Shown: positions 17,440 to 28,787, counted from the first letter of the stretch. The stretch is DNA of 64,000 nucleotides from Agromyces rhizosphaerae (GCF_027925245.1 NZ_BSDP01000001.1:3100001-3164000), one strand, 5' to 3'. Translations and numbers: made by a program. Notes: generated by a model not told the origin, from the letters alone.

Positions 17440-18678
17440 GTGACCGTCTACCTCGACCACGCCGCGACCACGCCGATGCTGCCCGAGGCGATCGCCGCGC
17501 TCACCGACGCCCTCGGGCGCGTGGGCAACCCCTCGTCGATCCACTCCGCCGGCCAGGAAGCCAAGCGCGTGCTCGAGGGCGCGCGCGAGACGATCGCCGC
17601 CACGCTCGACTGCGACCCGATCGAGGTCGTGCTCACCGGCGGCGGCACCGAGGCCGTGAACCTCGCCGTCAAGGGACTGTGGTGGGCCAGGCAGGCGGAT
17701 GCGGGTGAGCCGGCCGGCCCCGGCCCCGCGCGCCCGCGCGTGCTCATGCCCGCGGGGGAGCACCACGCCACGATCGACACGGTCGAGTGGCTCGAGGTCC
17801 ACGAGGGTGCCGAAGTCGAGGAGATCCCGCTCGATGCGCTCGGCCGGGTCGACGTCGACGCGTTCGCCCGCGCGCTCGCGCGCTCGCCCGAATCGATCGC
17901 GCTCGCGACCATGCTCTGGGCCAACAACGAGGTCGGCACGCTGCAACCCGTCGCCGAGGTCGCGGCGCTCGCCGCCGACGCGGGGGTACCGCTGCACGTC
18001 GATGCGATCGCGGCGTACGGGCACGTGCCGGTGAGGTTCCGCGCGGCGCGGGCCGCGAGCGGGTCCGGTGCGGCGGGGCTGGTGGCGCTGAGCGTGTCGG
18101 CGCACAAGATCGGCGGGCCGGTGGGGGCGGGCGCGCTCGTGCTCGCGCGGTCGGCGCGCGTGGAGCCGCTGCTGCACGGCGGGGGCCAGCAGCGCCGCAT
18201 CCGCTCGGGCACGCAGGACGTGGCCGCCGCAGCGGCGTTCGCCGCGGCGGCATCCGTCGCCGCCGACTCGCTGGAGATCGAGGCGTCGCGGCTGTCGGCG
18301 CTGCGCGACCGGCTCGTCGCCGGGGTGCGCCAGGCGGTGCCCGACGCCGTGCCGAGCGGCGACCCGATCGATCGCCTGCCGGGCAACGCGCACTTCTCGT
18401 TCCCCGGCTGCGAAGGCGACTCGCTGCTGTTCCTGCTCGACATGGCGGGCATCGCGGTGTCGACCGGGTCCGCCTGCCAGGCCGGCGTCGCCGAGCCGTC
18501 GCACGTGCTGCGGGCGATGGGCCGCAGCGAGGCCGACTCGCGCGGCGCGCTGCGCATCACGCTCGGCCGCACCACGACCGACGCCGACGTCGACGCGTTC
18601 CTCGCGGCTCTTCCGGCCGCGCACGAGGCCGCCGCGCGCGCGGGCCTCGCCGCGCGCGCCACCTCGTTCGACCGCTGA
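17440..18678 (+). CDS. Cysteine desulfurase (NifS/IscS type)
   Basis: This 412-residue PLP enzyme takes sulfur from cysteine. The PLP lysine is Lys223 (SAHKIGGPVG), the persulfide cysteine Cys346 (STGSACQAG), and the N-terminus VYLDHAATTPM is the standard opening. GTG 17440 is preferred because GGGGAGG lies 8 bases upstream. The active-site loop length is that of group I (IscS/NifS) rather than SufS. mnmA lies ~480 bases downstream with only a small membrane gene between, so it is most likely the sulfur donor for tRNA 2-thiouridine synthesis; no Fe-S scaffold genes are nearby. Confidence 0.93.
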   Translation: MTVYLDHAATTPMLPEAIAALTDALGRVGNPSSIHSAGQEAKRVLEGARETIAATLDCDPIEVVLTGGGTEAVNLAVKGLWWARQADAGEPAGPGPARPRVLMPAGEHHATIDTVEWLEVHEGAEVEEIPLDALGRVDVDAFARALARSPESIALATMLWANNEVGTLQPVAEVAALAADAGVPLHVDAIAAYGHVPVRFRAARAASGSGAAGLVALSVSAHKIGGPVGAGALVLARSARVEPLLHGGGQQRRIRSGTQDVAAAAAFAAAASVAADSLEIEASRLSALRDRLVAGVRQAVPDAVPSGDPIDRLPGNAHFSFPGCEGDSLLFLLDMAGIAVSTGSACQAGVAEPSHVLRAMGRSEADSRGALRITLGRTTTDADVDAFLAALPAAHEAAARAGLAARATSFDR

Positions 18679-18708
18679 GCTGCGGCAACCCTGCTCCGCC
18701 TGTACGCC

Positions 18709-18780
18709 GATGCGGAGATCGTGCGCGACACGCCGCCTCGGTACCCCCGCCTCCGGCGTGTCGCGACGGACCTCCGCATC
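18709..18780. other. 72-nt imperfect palindrome (long hairpin) in intergenic gap
   Basis: Outer arms GATGCGGAG (18709-18717) and CTCCGCATC (18772-18780), and inner arms CGCGACACGCCG (18724-18735) and CGGCGTGTCGCG (18754-18765), pair perfectly, separated by a 6x6 internal loop and an 18-nt apical loop. It lies 30 bases after the cysteine desulfurase stop. It may terminate that gene or be an intergenic repeat. The remaining 120 bases of the gap show nothing except the ribosome site of the next gene. Confidence 0.6.
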
Positions 18781-18900
18781 CGCGTGCATCCGCCGCGTGC
18801 GGCCGGTTGCGGGCGGCTCGCCGGCCGCAGTACGTTCGCCGGAGAGTCCGAGAGCCGAGTCCGTGCGCGGAACGGCCTCCCCGACGAAGGGAGCACCAAC

Positions 18901-19095
18901 ATGGACATCCCGTGGTTCGCCTGGATCGCGATCGTCGCGATCATCGCGGTCTTCACCTATGCGAGCATCGGCATCGTCTCGAAGAACCGTGCCGCCGGCC
19001 GCGACCTCGAGGACGGCCAGCGGAAGCTCGCCGCCGACGTCGAGGCGCTGCAGCGCCGGGTCGAGTCGCTCGAGGCGGGCCGGCCGCGGCCCTGA
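18901..19095 (+). CDS. Small single-span membrane protein with short coiled coil
   Basis: This 64-residue protein starts at ATG 18901 with GAAGGGAG upstream. Residues 4-27 form one strongly hydrophobic helix (WFAWIAIVAIIAVFTYASIG), and residues 35-60 a heptad-like amphipathic helix (LAADVEALQRRVESLEAG). It resembles small membrane-anchored dimerising proteins such as the PspB/FtsB-like class in architecture only; I do not recognise the family. It sits between the desulfurase and mnmA. Coding-like third positions and the clear ribosome site make it a likely real gene. Confidence 0.65.
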   Translation: MDIPWFAWIAIVAIIAVFTYASIGIVSKNRAAGRDLEDGQRKLAADVEALQRRVESLEAGRPRP

Positions 19096-19142
19096 GCGCG
19101 CGCGCCCGACGCGCCGTCGGGCGGCTGTTCAGGGCCCGCTCG

Positions 19143-19148
19143 TACACT
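19143..19148 (+). promoter_or_regulatory. -10 box of mnmA, leaderless geometry
   Basis: TACACT ends 7 bases before the ATG at 19156; there is no Shine-Dalgarno in the spacer. Confidence 0.65.
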
Positions 19149-19155
19149 GGGGCGC

Positions 19156-20328
19156 ATGAAGGTTCTCGCGGCGATGTCGGGCGGCGTCGACAGCGCCGTC
19201 GCTGCGGCGCGCGCGGTGGAGGCCGGCCACGAGGTGGTCGGCGTGCACCTCGCGCTCAGCCGCATGCCCGGGACCCTGCGCACCGGCAGCCGCGGCTGCT
19301 GCACCATCGAGGACTCGATGGACGCGCGCCGCGCCGCCGACCTCCTCGGCATCCCGTTCTACGTCTGGGACTTCTCCGAGCGCTTCAAGGACGACGTCGT
19401 CGACGACTTCATCGCCGAGTACGCCGCCGGCCGCACGCCGAACCCGTGCATGCGCTGCAACGAGCGCATCAAGTTCGCCGCGCTGCTCGAGAAGGCGCTC
19501 GCGCTCGGCTTCGACGCCGTCTGCACGGGGCATTACGCGACCATCACGACGGATGCCTCGGGGCGCCGCGAGCTCCACCGCGCGAGCGCGGAGGCGAAGG
19601 ACCAGTCCTACGTGCTCGGCGTGCTGACTGCCGAGCAGCTCGCGCACGCGATGTTCCCGCTCGGCGACACCCCCTCGAAGGACCTCGTGCGCGCCGAGGC
19701 AGCCCGCCGCGGCCTCGCGGTGGCGCAGAAGCCCGACTCGTACGACATCTGCTTCATCCCGGACGGCGACACGAGCGCGTGGCTCGCCGAGCGGGTCGGC
19801 ACCGCACCGGGCGACATCGTCGACCGCACCGGCGCTGTCGTGGGCAGCCACGAGGGCGCCCACGCGTTCACCGTGGGCCAGCGCCGGGGCCTCCGCCTCG
19901 GCACGCCCGCGCCCGACGGCAAGCCGAGGTTCGTGCTCGACGTGCGCCCCAAGGAGCGCACGGTCGTCGTCGGCCCGCGCGAGGCGCTCGCGATCGCCGA
20001 GATCGCCGGCTCACGGTACACGTGGGCGGGGGAGCCGCCCGCCGACCCGACCGAGACGTTCGCGTGCGACGTCCAGATCCGTGCACACGCAGACCCGGTG
20101 CCCGCGATCGCCCGGGTGGTGGAGCGCGAGTCGGATGCCTCCGGCGAGCCGTCCGGCTCAGCGGCATCCGTCAGCTCAGGGGCATCCGTCACCGAGCTCG
20201 TGATCACGCCCGACGCCCCGCTCGACGGCGTCGCGCCCGGCCAGACCGCGGTGGTCTACGTCGGCACGCGCGTGCTGGGCCAGTGCACCATCGACCGCAC
20301 CGTGAGCGCGGTGCCGGTGCCCGCCTGA
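19156..20328 (+). CDS. mnmA: tRNA-specific 2-thiouridylase
   Basis: The 390-residue enzyme makes s2U34 in tRNA Lys/Glu/Gln. The PP-loop SGGVDS is at residues 8-13, the catalytic cysteine is Cys101 ([10 protein letters not shown]) and the persulfide cysteine Cys199 (DICFIPDGD), matching C102/C199 of E. coli. The C-terminal beta-barrel carries an extra Ser/Ala/Gly stretch (about 326-346) made largely of repeats of the GGCATCC motif, absent from typical family members. Sulfur probably comes from the desulfurase encoded upstream. It has its own leaderless promoter. Confidence 0.96.
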   Translation: MKVLAAMSGGVDSAVAAARAVEAGHEVVGVHLALSRMPGTLRTGSRGCCTIEDSMDARRAADLLGIPFYVWDFSERFKDDVVDDFIAEYAAGRTPNPCMRCNERIKFAALLEKALALGFDAVCTGHYATITTDASGRRELHRASAEAKDQSYVLGVLTAEQLAHAMFPLGDTPSKDLVRAEAARRGLAVAQKPDSYDICFIPDGDTSAWLAERVGTAPGDIVDRTGAVVGSHEGAHAFTVGQRRGLRLGTPAPDGKPRFVLDVRPKERTVVVGPREALAIAEIAGSRYTWAGEPPADPTETFACDVQIRAHADPVPAIARVVERESDASGEPSGSAASVSSGASVTELVITPDAPLDGVAPGQTAVVYVGTRVLGQCTIDRTVSAVPVPA

Positions 20329-20357
20329 GCGCTCCGCCCGGCGTGGGTGGTCGCTCA

Positions 20358-22778
<2,421 letters not shown>

Positions 22779-22797
22779 TCCGGGCGCTCCGCCCCGA

Positions 22798-22803
22798 TAG
22801 AAT
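22798..22803 (+). promoter_or_regulatory. -10 box of the gatCAB operon
   Basis: TAGAAT lies 37 bases before the gatC ATG, in the 62-bp gap after ligA. Here a short leader with a GGAG ribosome site precedes the gene, unlike the leaderless neighbours. Confidence 0.55.
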
Positions 22804-22840
22804 CGCTGACGCATCCCCCTCCCCGACACGACGGAGCAGT

Positions 22841-23140
22841 ATGTCCGACATCACGGCGGAGCAGGTCGCCCACCTCGCGAACCTCGCCCGCATCGCGCTC
22901 ACCGACGACGAGGTGACGAGCCTCACGAAGGAGCTCGGCCAGATCATGCACGCGGTGGAGCAGGTGAGCGAGGTCGCCACGCCCGACGTGGCCGCGACCA
23001 GCCACCCGATCCCGATGCAGAACGTCTTCCGCGACGACGTCGTGGGCGAGACGCTGACCCCGGCCGAGGCCGTGGCGGGCGCGCCCGAGCACGACGGCTC
23101 GCGCTTCAAGGTCTCGGCGATCCTGGGGGAGGAGCAGTGA
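22841..23140 (+). CDS. gatC: Asp-tRNA(Asn)/Glu-tRNA(Gln) amidotransferase subunit C
   Basis: A 99-residue GatC, the belt subunit that wraps GatA and GatB. The typical N-terminal helix [17 protein letters not shown] and the central [21 protein letters not shown] region are present, and [15 protein letters not shown] matches the family C-terminal segment. The ATG has GGAG 5 bases upstream. It overlaps gatA by 4 bases (GTGA), so subunits are translated in coupled fashion. The operon supplies Gln-tRNA(Gln) and possibly Asn-tRNA(Asn) by transamidation, as usual in actinobacteria. Confidence 0.95.
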   Translation: MSDITAEQVAHLANLARIALTDDEVTSLTKELGQIMHAVEQVSEVATPDVAATSHPIPMQNVFRDDVVGETLTPAEAVAGAPEHDGSRFKVSAILGEEQ

Positions 23141-24672
23141 GCCGCGACCTGACCCGCCTCGGCGCCGCCGCCCTCGGCGAGGCCCTCGCCTCGGGCGAGG
23201 TGAGCGCCGTCGAGGCCACCCGGGCCCACCTCGAGCGCATCGAGGCCGTCGACACCGCGGTGCACGCCTTCCTGCACGTCGCGACGGATGCCGCGCTGGC
23301 CGACGCCGAGCGCATCGATCGCGCGCGCGCCGCCGGCGAGCCCCTCGGGCCGCTCGCGGGCGTGCCGATCGCGATCAAGGACGTGCTCGTCACCAAGGAC
23401 ATGCCCTCGACCGCCGGATCGCGCATCCTCGAGGGCTGGATGCCCCCGTACGACGCGACCCCGGTCGCGAAGGTGCGCGAGGCCGGCATGGTGCCGCTCG
23501 GCAAGACCAACATGGACGAGTTCGCGATGGGCTCGTCGACCGAGCACTCCGCGTACGGGCCCACCTACAACCCGTGGGACCTCGAGCGCATCCCCGGCGG
23601 CTCGGGCGGCGGCTCGGCCGCGGCCGTCGCGGCCTTCGAGGCCCCGCTCGCCCTCGGCTCCGACACCGGCGGCTCGATCCGCCAGCCCGCGCACGTCACC
23701 GGCACGGTCGGCGTGAAGCCCACCTACGGCGGCGTCAGCCGATACGGCTCGATCGCGCTGGCCTCCTCGCTCGACCAGGTCGGCCCGGTCACGCGCACGG
23801 TGCTCGACGCGGCGCTGCTGCACGACGTCATCGGCGGCCACGACCCGCACGACTCCACGTCGATCCCCGACCCGTGGCCGTCCATGGCAGACGCCGTGCG
23901 CAACGCCGACGTGCAGGGCCTCAAGATCGGCGTCATCCGCGAGCTCGACGGCAAGGGCTTCCAGCCCGGCGTGCTGGCGCGCTTCCACGACGCGCTCGCG
24001 CTGCTCGAGCGCAACGGCGCCGAGATCGTCGAGGTCAGCACCCCGCACTTCGAGTACGCGATCGCCGCGTACTACCTGATCCTCCCCGCGGAGGCCTCGA
24101 GCAACCTCGCGAAGTTCGACTCGGTGCGCTTCGGCCTGCGCGTCACGCCGCCCGGCGGCGGCACCGTCGAGGAGGTCATGGCAGCGACCCGCGAGGCCGG
24201 CTTCGGCCCCGAGGTGAAGCGCCGCATCATCCTCGGCACCTACGCGCTCTCGGCCGGCTACTACGACGCCTACTACGGCAGCGCGCAGAAGGTGCGCACG
24301 CTCGTGCAGCGCGACTTCGACCAGGCGTTCGCGTCGGTCGACGTGCTCGCGTCGCCCACCGCGCCGACCACCGCGTTCAAGCTCGGCGAGAAGCTCGACG
24401 ACCCGCTGGCGATGTACCTGAACGACGTCGCGACCATCCCGGCGAACCTCGCGGGCGTGCCCGGTATCTCGCTGCCGTCCGGCCTCGCCGACGAGGACGG
24501 CCTGCCCGTCGGCATCCAGTTCCTCGCCCCCGCGCGCCAGGACGCGCGCCTGTACGGCGTGGGCGGTGCGCTCGAGCGCCTGCTCGAGGCGGAGTGGGGC
24601 GGGCCGCTGCTCGACCGCGCACCGTCGCTCGCACCCAATGAGATGACCGCCGCCGAGGAGGGTGCCGTCTGA
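23137..24672 (+). CDS. gatA: Asp-tRNA(Asn)/Glu-tRNA(Gln) amidotransferase subunit A
   Basis: The 511-residue amidase subunit liberates ammonia from glutamine. The Ser-cisSer-Lys triad is Lys81 (IAIKDVL), Ser156 (PGGSGGGS) and Ser180 (SDTGGS), almost the same numbering as S. aureus GatA (79/154/178). Its GTG start overlaps the gatC stop and its stop overlaps gatB (TGATG). The glutamine-binding region and C-terminus ([14 protein letters not shown]) are intact. Confidence 0.97.
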   Translation: MSRDLTRLGAAALGEALASGEVSAVEATRAHLERIEAVDTAVHAFLHVATDAALADAERIDRARAAGEPLGPLAGVPIAIKDVLVTKDMPSTAGSRILEGWMPPYDATPVAKVREAGMVPLGKTNMDEFAMGSSTEHSAYGPTYNPWDLERIPGGSGGGSAAAVAAFEAPLALGSDTGGSIRQPAHVTGTVGVKPTYGGVSRYGSIALASSLDQVGPVTRTVLDAALLHDVIGGHDPHDSTSIPDPWPSMADAVRNADVQGLKIGVIRELDGKGFQPGVLARFHDALALLERNGAEIVEVSTPHFEYAIAAYYLILPAEASSNLAKFDSVRFGLRVTPPGGGTVEEVMAATREAGFGPEVKRRIILGTYALSAGYYDAYYGSAQKVRTLVQRDFDQAFASVDVLASPTAPTTAFKLGEKLDDPLAMYLNDVATIPANLAGVPGISLPSGLADEDGLPVGIQFLAPARQDARLYGVGGALERLLEAEWGGPLLDRAPSLAPNEMTAAEEGAV

Positions 24673-26189
24673 TGGCCCGCGCAGAACTGATGGACTTCGA
24701 CAAGGCACTCGAGCTGTTCGAGCCGGTCATCGGCCTCGAGGTGCACGTCGAGCTGAACACCGTCACGAAGATGTTCTCGCCGGCCCCGAACCCGGCGAAC
24801 GCCGCGTACCACGACGCCGAGCCCAACACGCTCGTCTCGCCGGTCTGCCTCGGTCTGCCCGGGTCGCTGCCGGTCGTGAACGGCGACGCGGTGCGCAAGT
24901 CGATCAGCCTGGGCCTCGCGCTCGGCTGCGACATCGCGGAGTCGAGCCGCTTCGCCCGGAAGAACTACTTCTACCCGGACCTCGCGAAGGACTACCAGAT
25001 CTCGCAGTACGACGAGCCGATCGCGCACGACGGCGAGGTCGAGGTCGAGATCTCCGACGGCCGCGTCTTCCGCGTGCCGATCGAGCGCGCCCACATGGAG
25101 GAGGACGCCGGCAAGCTCACCCACGTCGGCGGTGCCACCGGCCGCATCCAGGGCGCCGAATACTCGCTCGTCGACTACAACCGCGCCGGGGTGCCGCTCG
25201 TCGAGATCGTCACGCGTCCCATCTTCGGCGCAGAGGCGGATGCCCCTGAAGTGGCGAAGGCCTACGTGTCGACCATCCGCGACATCGCCATTTCGCTCGG
25301 CATCTCGGAGGCGCGCATGGAGCGCGGCAACCTCCGCTGCGACGCGAACGTCTCGCTCCGCCCGCGCGGGCAGGAGGCGCTCGGCATCCGCACCGAGACG
25401 AAGAACGTCAACTCGTTCCGCTCGATCGAGCGCGCGGTGCGCTACGAGATCCAGCGCCAGGCGGCGATCCTCGCCAAGGGCGGCTCCATCACGCAGGAGA
25501 CCCGCCACTGGCACGAGGACACCGGCACCACGAGCCCGGGCCGCCCCAAGTCCGACGCCGACGACTACCGGTACTTCCCGGAGCCCGACCTGCTGCCGGT
25601 CGTGCCGTCGGCGGAGCTGGTCGAGGAGCTGCGCGCCGCGCTGCCCGAGGCGCCCGCGGCCCGTCGCCGTCGCCTCAAGGCCGAGTGGGGCTTCACCGAC
25701 CTCGAGTTCCAGGACGTCGCCAACGGCGGCCTCCTGAACGAGGTGGCCGAGACCATCGCTGCCGGAGCCACGCCCGCCGCCGCCCGCAAGTGGTGGACGG
25801 GCGAGCTGACCCGCCTCGCCAACGCGGCCGACACCGATGCCGCGAGCCTCGCGACCCCCGCGCAGGTGGCCGAGCTGGCCGCACTGGTCGAGGCCGGCAC
25901 GCTGACCGACCGCCTGGCCCGCCAGGTGCTCGAGGGCGTCATCGCGGGCGAGGGCTCGCCGCAGGAGGTCGTCGACGCGCGCGGACTCGCGGTCGTCTCC
26001 GACGACGGTGCGCTCATCGCGGCCATCGACGAGGCGCTCGCCGCGCAGCCCGACGTGCTCGCGAAGATCCGCGACGGCAAGGTGCAGGCGGCCGGTGCGG
26101 TCATCGGCGCGGTCATGAAGGCCATGCGGGGCCAGGCGGATGCCGCGCGCGTGCGCGAGCTCATCCTCGAGCGCGCCGCTGCCGAGTAG
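24672..26189 (+). CDS. gatB: Asp-tRNA(Asn)/Glu-tRNA(Gln) amidotransferase subunit B
   Basis: This 505-residue subunit phosphorylates the misacylated tRNA amino acid and accepts ammonia from GatA. The cradle domain begins [15 protein letters not shown] with the family hallmark EVHVEL, then [18 protein letters not shown] and [11 protein letters not shown]. The C-terminal YqeY/tail domain (about 360-505) contacts tRNA. The ATG shares one base with the gatA stop; a second in-frame ATG ten codons-or-less downstream ([10 protein letters not shown]) is possible. It is the last gene of the operon, followed by a hairpin. Confidence 0.96.
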   Translation: MARAELMDFDKALELFEPVIGLEVHVELNTVTKMFSPAPNPANAAYHDAEPNTLVSPVCLGLPGSLPVVNGDAVRKSISLGLALGCDIAESSRFARKNYFYPDLAKDYQISQYDEPIAHDGEVEVEISDGRVFRVPIERAHMEEDAGKLTHVGGATGRIQGAEYSLVDYNRAGVPLVEIVTRPIFGAEADAPEVAKAYVSTIRDIAISLGISEARMERGNLRCDANVSLRPRGQEALGIRTETKNVNSFRSIERAVRYEIQRQAAILAKGGSITQETRHWHEDTGTTSPGRPKSDADDYRYFPEPDLLPVVPSAELVEELRAALPEAPAARRRRLKAEWGFTDLEFQDVANGGLLNEVAETIAAGATPAAARKWWTGELTRLANAADTDAASLATPAQVAELAALVEAGTLTDRLARQVLEGVIAGEGSPQEVVDARGLAVVSDDGALIAAIDEALAAQPDVLAKIRDGKVQAAGAVIGAVMKAMRGQADAARVRELILERAAAE

Positions 26190-26200
26190 TCCATTCGTGG

Positions 26201-26226
26201 CCGGCTGAGAGGCGACTCCCAGCCGG
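26201..26226 (+). terminator. Terminator hairpin after gatCAB
   Basis: CCGGCTG (26201-26207) and CAGCCGG (26220-26226) form a 7-bp stem with a 12-nt loop 11 bases after the gatB stop. No T-run follows. Confidence 0.55.
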
Positions 26227-26243
26227 TTCGAGGCTGCCCTGCC

Positions 26244-26249
26244 TAGGCT
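26244..26249 (+). promoter_or_regulatory. Candidate -10 box for the gene at 26287
   Basis: TAGGCT lies 37 bases before the ATG at 26287, just after the gatB terminator hairpin; the ~30-nt leader carries GGAAGCGAG as ribosome site. Confidence 0.45.
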
Positions 26250-26286
26250 GGCTCTTCCATCGACCCCGCACGGAAGCGAGACGACC

Positions 26287-26865
26287 ATGGGATTCCTCGA
26301 CCGACTGCTCGGCCGCGACGAGCCGCAGTACGCCGCACCCGCCCCGCCGCGTGCGCCGGGCAGGCAGCTGTCGGAGGACGAGCTCGCGGTCGAGCGCTAC
26401 CGGTACCTGCTCCGCACCGCGCCGCCCGAGGCGGTCGAGCAGGCGCACAACGAGGCGTTCTCGAAGCTGACGCCCGAGCAGCGCCGGCTCGTCTACCGCC
26501 GCCTCTCGGAGGAAGCGGCCGCCGGTGACGCGCCGACCAGCGACCAGCCCGAGGACCTCGCCCGCTCGGCGACCCGGTCGGAGCTGCGCGAACCCGGCTC
26601 GATGGAGCGCGCGTTCTCCGATCGCGGGCAGAACGGCCCATCGTTCGGCCAGATGTTCGGCAGCTCGATGCTCGGCACGATCGCCGGCTTCGTGATCGGC
26701 TCCGCCATCGCGAACGCGTTCCTGCCCGACGCCTCCGCCTTCGACGCCGGCGCCACCGACGCCGGGGCCGCGGATGCGTCGACCGAGGCGGGCGGCGACT
26801 GGGGCGGCGACGCCGGTGGATTCGACGGCGGCGGCCTCGGCGACTTCGGGGACTTCGGCTTCTGA
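26287..26865 (+). CDS. Hypothetical protein with one hydrophobic segment and Gly/Asp-rich tail
   Basis: The protein has 192 residues. The N-terminal part is charged and helical (DELAVERYRYLLRTAPPEAV, LTPEQRRLVYRRLSEE, about residues 36-78). A single hydrophobic stretch, SSMLGTIAGFVIGSAIANAFL (about 126-146), may span the membrane. It ends in an Asp/Ala/Gly-rich low-complexity tail (GGDWGGDAGG, GDFGDFGF), giving the look of small membrane-associated proteins with glycine-rich ends. I do not recognise the family. It has its own promoter and ribosome site and stands alone between gatB and dinB. Confidence 0.7.
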   Translation: MGFLDRLLGRDEPQYAAPAPPRAPGRQLSEDELAVERYRYLLRTAPPEAVEQAHNEAFSKLTPEQRRLVYRRLSEEAAAGDAPTSDQPEDLARSATRSELREPGSMERAFSDRGQNGPSFGQMFGSSMLGTIAGFVIGSAIANAFLPDASAFDAGATDAGAADASTEAGGDWGGDAGGFDGGGLGDFGDFGF

Positions 26866-26908
26866 TCCGACGCCCGTCGGGCGCACGGCCCGCGACGGCG
26901 GTCGGGGT

Positions 26909-26914
26909 TACGCT
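26909..26914 (+). promoter_or_regulatory. -10 box of dinB, leaderless geometry
   Basis: TACGCT, then 6 bases (CGCAGC), then ATG at 26921. No LexA-type palindrome (GAACNNNNGTTC) is visible nearby. Confidence 0.6.
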
Positions 26915-26920
26915 CGCAGC

Positions 26921-28183
26921 ATGAGCAGGCAGGACGGCAGCGGCCGGCAGGTCACGACCGGGCCGGTCGACGACTCCGGCACGCCGATCCTGCACGTCGA
27001 CATGGACGCGTTCTTCGCGTCGGTCGAACTGCTGCGCCGCCCCGAGCTCCGGGGCAAGCCGGTCATCGTGGGCGGCGGGGGCCAGCGCGGCGTGGTGTCG
27101 GCCGCCAGCTACGAGGCGCGGAAGTACGGCGTCTACTCGGCGATGTCGATGGCGCTCGCGCTGCGCAAGTGCCCGAACGCCGAGATCGTTCCGGTCGACA
27201 TGCCGCGGTACGTCGCGATCTCGAAGCAGGTCATGACGATCTTCGAGGAGATCACGCCCTTCGTCGAGAAGCTGTCGATCGACGAGGCGTTCCTCGACGT
27301 GGGCGGTGCCCGGCGCCTGCACGGCTCGCCCGCCGAGATCGCGTGGACGATCCGCACGCGCGTGCGGCAGGAGCTCGGCCTGCCCTGTTCGGTCGGCGTC
27401 GCCGCGACGAAGTTCGTGGCGAAGGTCGCGTCCGGCCGGGCCAAGCCCGACGGCCTGCTGGTGGTGCCGGCCGACCGCACGCTGGAGTTCCTGCACCCGC
27501 TGCCCGTGTCGGCGCTCTGGGGGGTCGGGCGCGTCACCGAGGAGTCGCTCGGGCGTCTCGGCCTGCGCACGGTCGCCGACGTCGCCGCGACACCGCTCGA
27601 CGCGCTCGAGCGCGCCGTCGGGCCCGCGGTCGGGCGCAAGCTCCACGCCCTCGCGAACGGCGTCGATCCGCGCGACGTGTCGACCCAGCACGTCGAGAAG
27701 AGCATCGGCCACGAGCAGACCTTCCGGCACGACCTCACCGACCCCGAGGAGATCCGGCGGGTGCTGCTGCGCCAGGCCGAGGACGTGGCCGTGCGCCTGC
27801 GCCGTGCGGGACTGCTCGGCCGCACGGTCGTGCTGAAGCTGCGCTACACCGACTTCCGCACCGTGACGCGTTCGCGCACGCTGGGCGAGCCGACGGACGT
27901 CGCGAAGCGCATCTACGACGAGGTCTGCCTCGCGCTCGACGCGCTCGACCTCGACGGCGACCGCGTGCGCCTGGTCGGCGTGCGTGCCGAGCAGCTGCGC
28001 CCGTCGGGGATCGCGGCGAGCCTCTGGGACCCCGACGAGGACTGGCGGCAGGCGGAGCGCACGGTCGACCGGCTGACCGAGCGCTTCGGCAGGGGAGCGG
28101 TGCGCCCGGCCGCGCTCGTGCGGCGGGGCGAGCACGACCGCGTCGAGCCGCAGCGCGGGCAGGTCGACCCGTTCCTGGGCTGA
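26921..28183 (+). CDS. dinB: DNA polymerase IV (Y-family translesion polymerase)
   Basis: This 420-residue Y-family polymerase bypasses damaged template bases. Catalytic acidic residues are in ILHVDMDAFFASVE (residues 22-35) and KLSIDEAFLDVGG (near 115). VAATKFVAKVASGRAKPDG and the helix-hairpin-helix LWGVGRVTEESL follow, then the little-finger domain from about 250. It ends EPQRGQVDPFLG with no obvious beta-clamp QLxLF-like peptide; FRHDL-type residues near 270 are within the little finger. ATG 26921 is set by the promoter spacing. The lack of a visible SOS box suggests constitutive or non-LexA control. Confidence 0.93.
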   Translation: MSRQDGSGRQVTTGPVDDSGTPILHVDMDAFFASVELLRRPELRGKPVIVGGGGQRGVVSAASYEARKYGVYSAMSMALALRKCPNAEIVPVDMPRYVAISKQVMTIFEEITPFVEKLSIDEAFLDVGGARRLHGSPAEIAWTIRTRVRQELGLPCSVGVAATKFVAKVASGRAKPDGLLVVPADRTLEFLHPLPVSALWGVGRVTEESLGRLGLRTVADVAATPLDALERAVGPAVGRKLHALANGVDPRDVSTQHVEKSIGHEQTFRHDLTDPEEIRRVLLRQAEDVAVRLRRAGLLGRTVVLKLRYTDFRTVTRSRTLGEPTDVAKRIYDEVCLALDALDLDGDRVRLVGVRAEQLRPSGIAASLWDPDEDWRQAERTVDRLTERFGRGAVRPAALVRRGEHDRVEPQRGQVDPFLG

Positions 28184-28192
28184 ACGGCCGTC

Positions 28193-28216
28193 TCAGGGGC
28201 ATCCGATCGGCCCTGA
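28193..28216 (+). terminator. Terminator hairpin after dinB
   Basis: TCAGGG (28193-28198) pairs with CCCTGA (28211-28216) over a 12-nt loop, 9 bases after the dinB stop. Confidence 0.4.
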
Positions 28217-28243
28217 CCCTAGCCCGACGCGACCGCTGCGGAG

Positions 28244-28249
28244 TAGCGT
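28244..28249 (+). promoter_or_regulatory. -10 box of the GerW/YtfJ gene, leaderless geometry
   Basis: TAGCGT, then 7 bases, then ATG at 28257; no ribosome site. Confidence 0.55.
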
Positions 28250-28256
28250 GGCCGCC

Positions 28257-28604
28257 ATGGCTGATCTCGCGCTCGAACTCTCGAAGGCTGCCGGCGACGC
28301 CGGCATCAAGACCGTCTACGGCGACCCCGTCACGATCGAGGGCACCACGCTCATCCCGGTCGCGCTCGCGTACTACGGATTCGGTGCCGGCACCGCCGAG
28401 GGCGAGGCGTCCGGGTCCGGAAGCGGGGGCAAGGGCAGCGGCGGCGGTGGCGGCGGCCTCTCCATTCCGATCGGCGCATACGTGGGCAAGGACGGCGAGA
28501 CGCACTTCGAGCCGAACGTCATCTCGCTCCTCGCGGTCAGCATCCCGTTCGTGTGGGTCGCGGGCAACGCGCTCGCCAAGCTCGTCAAGGTGCTGAAGAA
28601 GTAG
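28257..28604 (+). CDS. GerW/YtfJ family protein
   Basis: A 115-residue member of the spore protein YtfJ/GerW family. The start ADLALELSKAAGDAGIKTVYGDPVTIEGTTLIPV and the following GFGAG are typical, then a flexible Gly/Ser linker (about 47-68) and a hydrophobic segment (ISLLAVSIPFVWVAGNALAKLV, about 90-111). In Bacillus the family acts in spore germination, but close relatives are widespread in non-sporulating actinobacteria where the role is unknown. It sits just before a TPP riboswitch, in the same direction but with a separate promoter. Confidence 0.8.
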   Translation: MADLALELSKAAGDAGIKTVYGDPVTIEGTTLIPVALAYYGFGAGTAEGEASGSGSGGKGSGGGGGGLSIPIGAYVGKDGETHFEPNVISLLAVSIPFVWVAGNALAKLVKVLKK

Positions 28605-28632
28605 CATCCACCGGCCCGCCTGCGCGCGGGTC

Positions 28633-28638
28633 TATACT
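28633..28638 (+). promoter_or_regulatory. -10 box upstream of the TPP riboswitch
   Basis: TATACT lies about 10 bases before the first conserved riboswitch positions, the right spacing for a transcript that begins with the aptamer. Confidence 0.65.
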
Positions 28639-28647
28639 CGTGTCGAA

Positions 28648-28735
28648 CACGGGAGTCCGGTGAGCCGGGCTGAGAGGAAGGTTCTCCAACCTTCGACCGT
28701 CGAACCTGATCTGGATCATGCCAGCGCAGGGAGGC
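28648..28735 (+). promoter_or_regulatory. TPP riboswitch (THI element)
   Basis: The aptamer has the conserved blocks GCTGAGAGG, CGAACCTGATCTGGAT and ATGCCAGCGCAGGGA in the right order. A variable P3-type hairpin lies between them (GAAGGTTCTCCAACCTTC). It binds thiamine pyrophosphate. No T-rich terminator follows; instead the ykoE start codon can be trapped in a small stem (28765-28790), suggesting control of translation initiation. Confidence 0.95.
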
Positions 28736-28787
28736 CGATTTCATCTCATTTCCCGTGCCGCTTTCACTGACAGAAAGGGCACGAACA

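Noticed and set aside
18679..19159. Longer overlapping frames around the small membrane protein gene
   Set aside because: Only the frame starting at 18901 has a ribosome site and a coherent membrane helix; the others are Arg/Pro/Ser-rich shadows.
26880..26925. A LexA/SOS box before dinB
   Set aside because: No GAAC(N4)GTTC-type palindrome is present; only the TACGCT box is visible.
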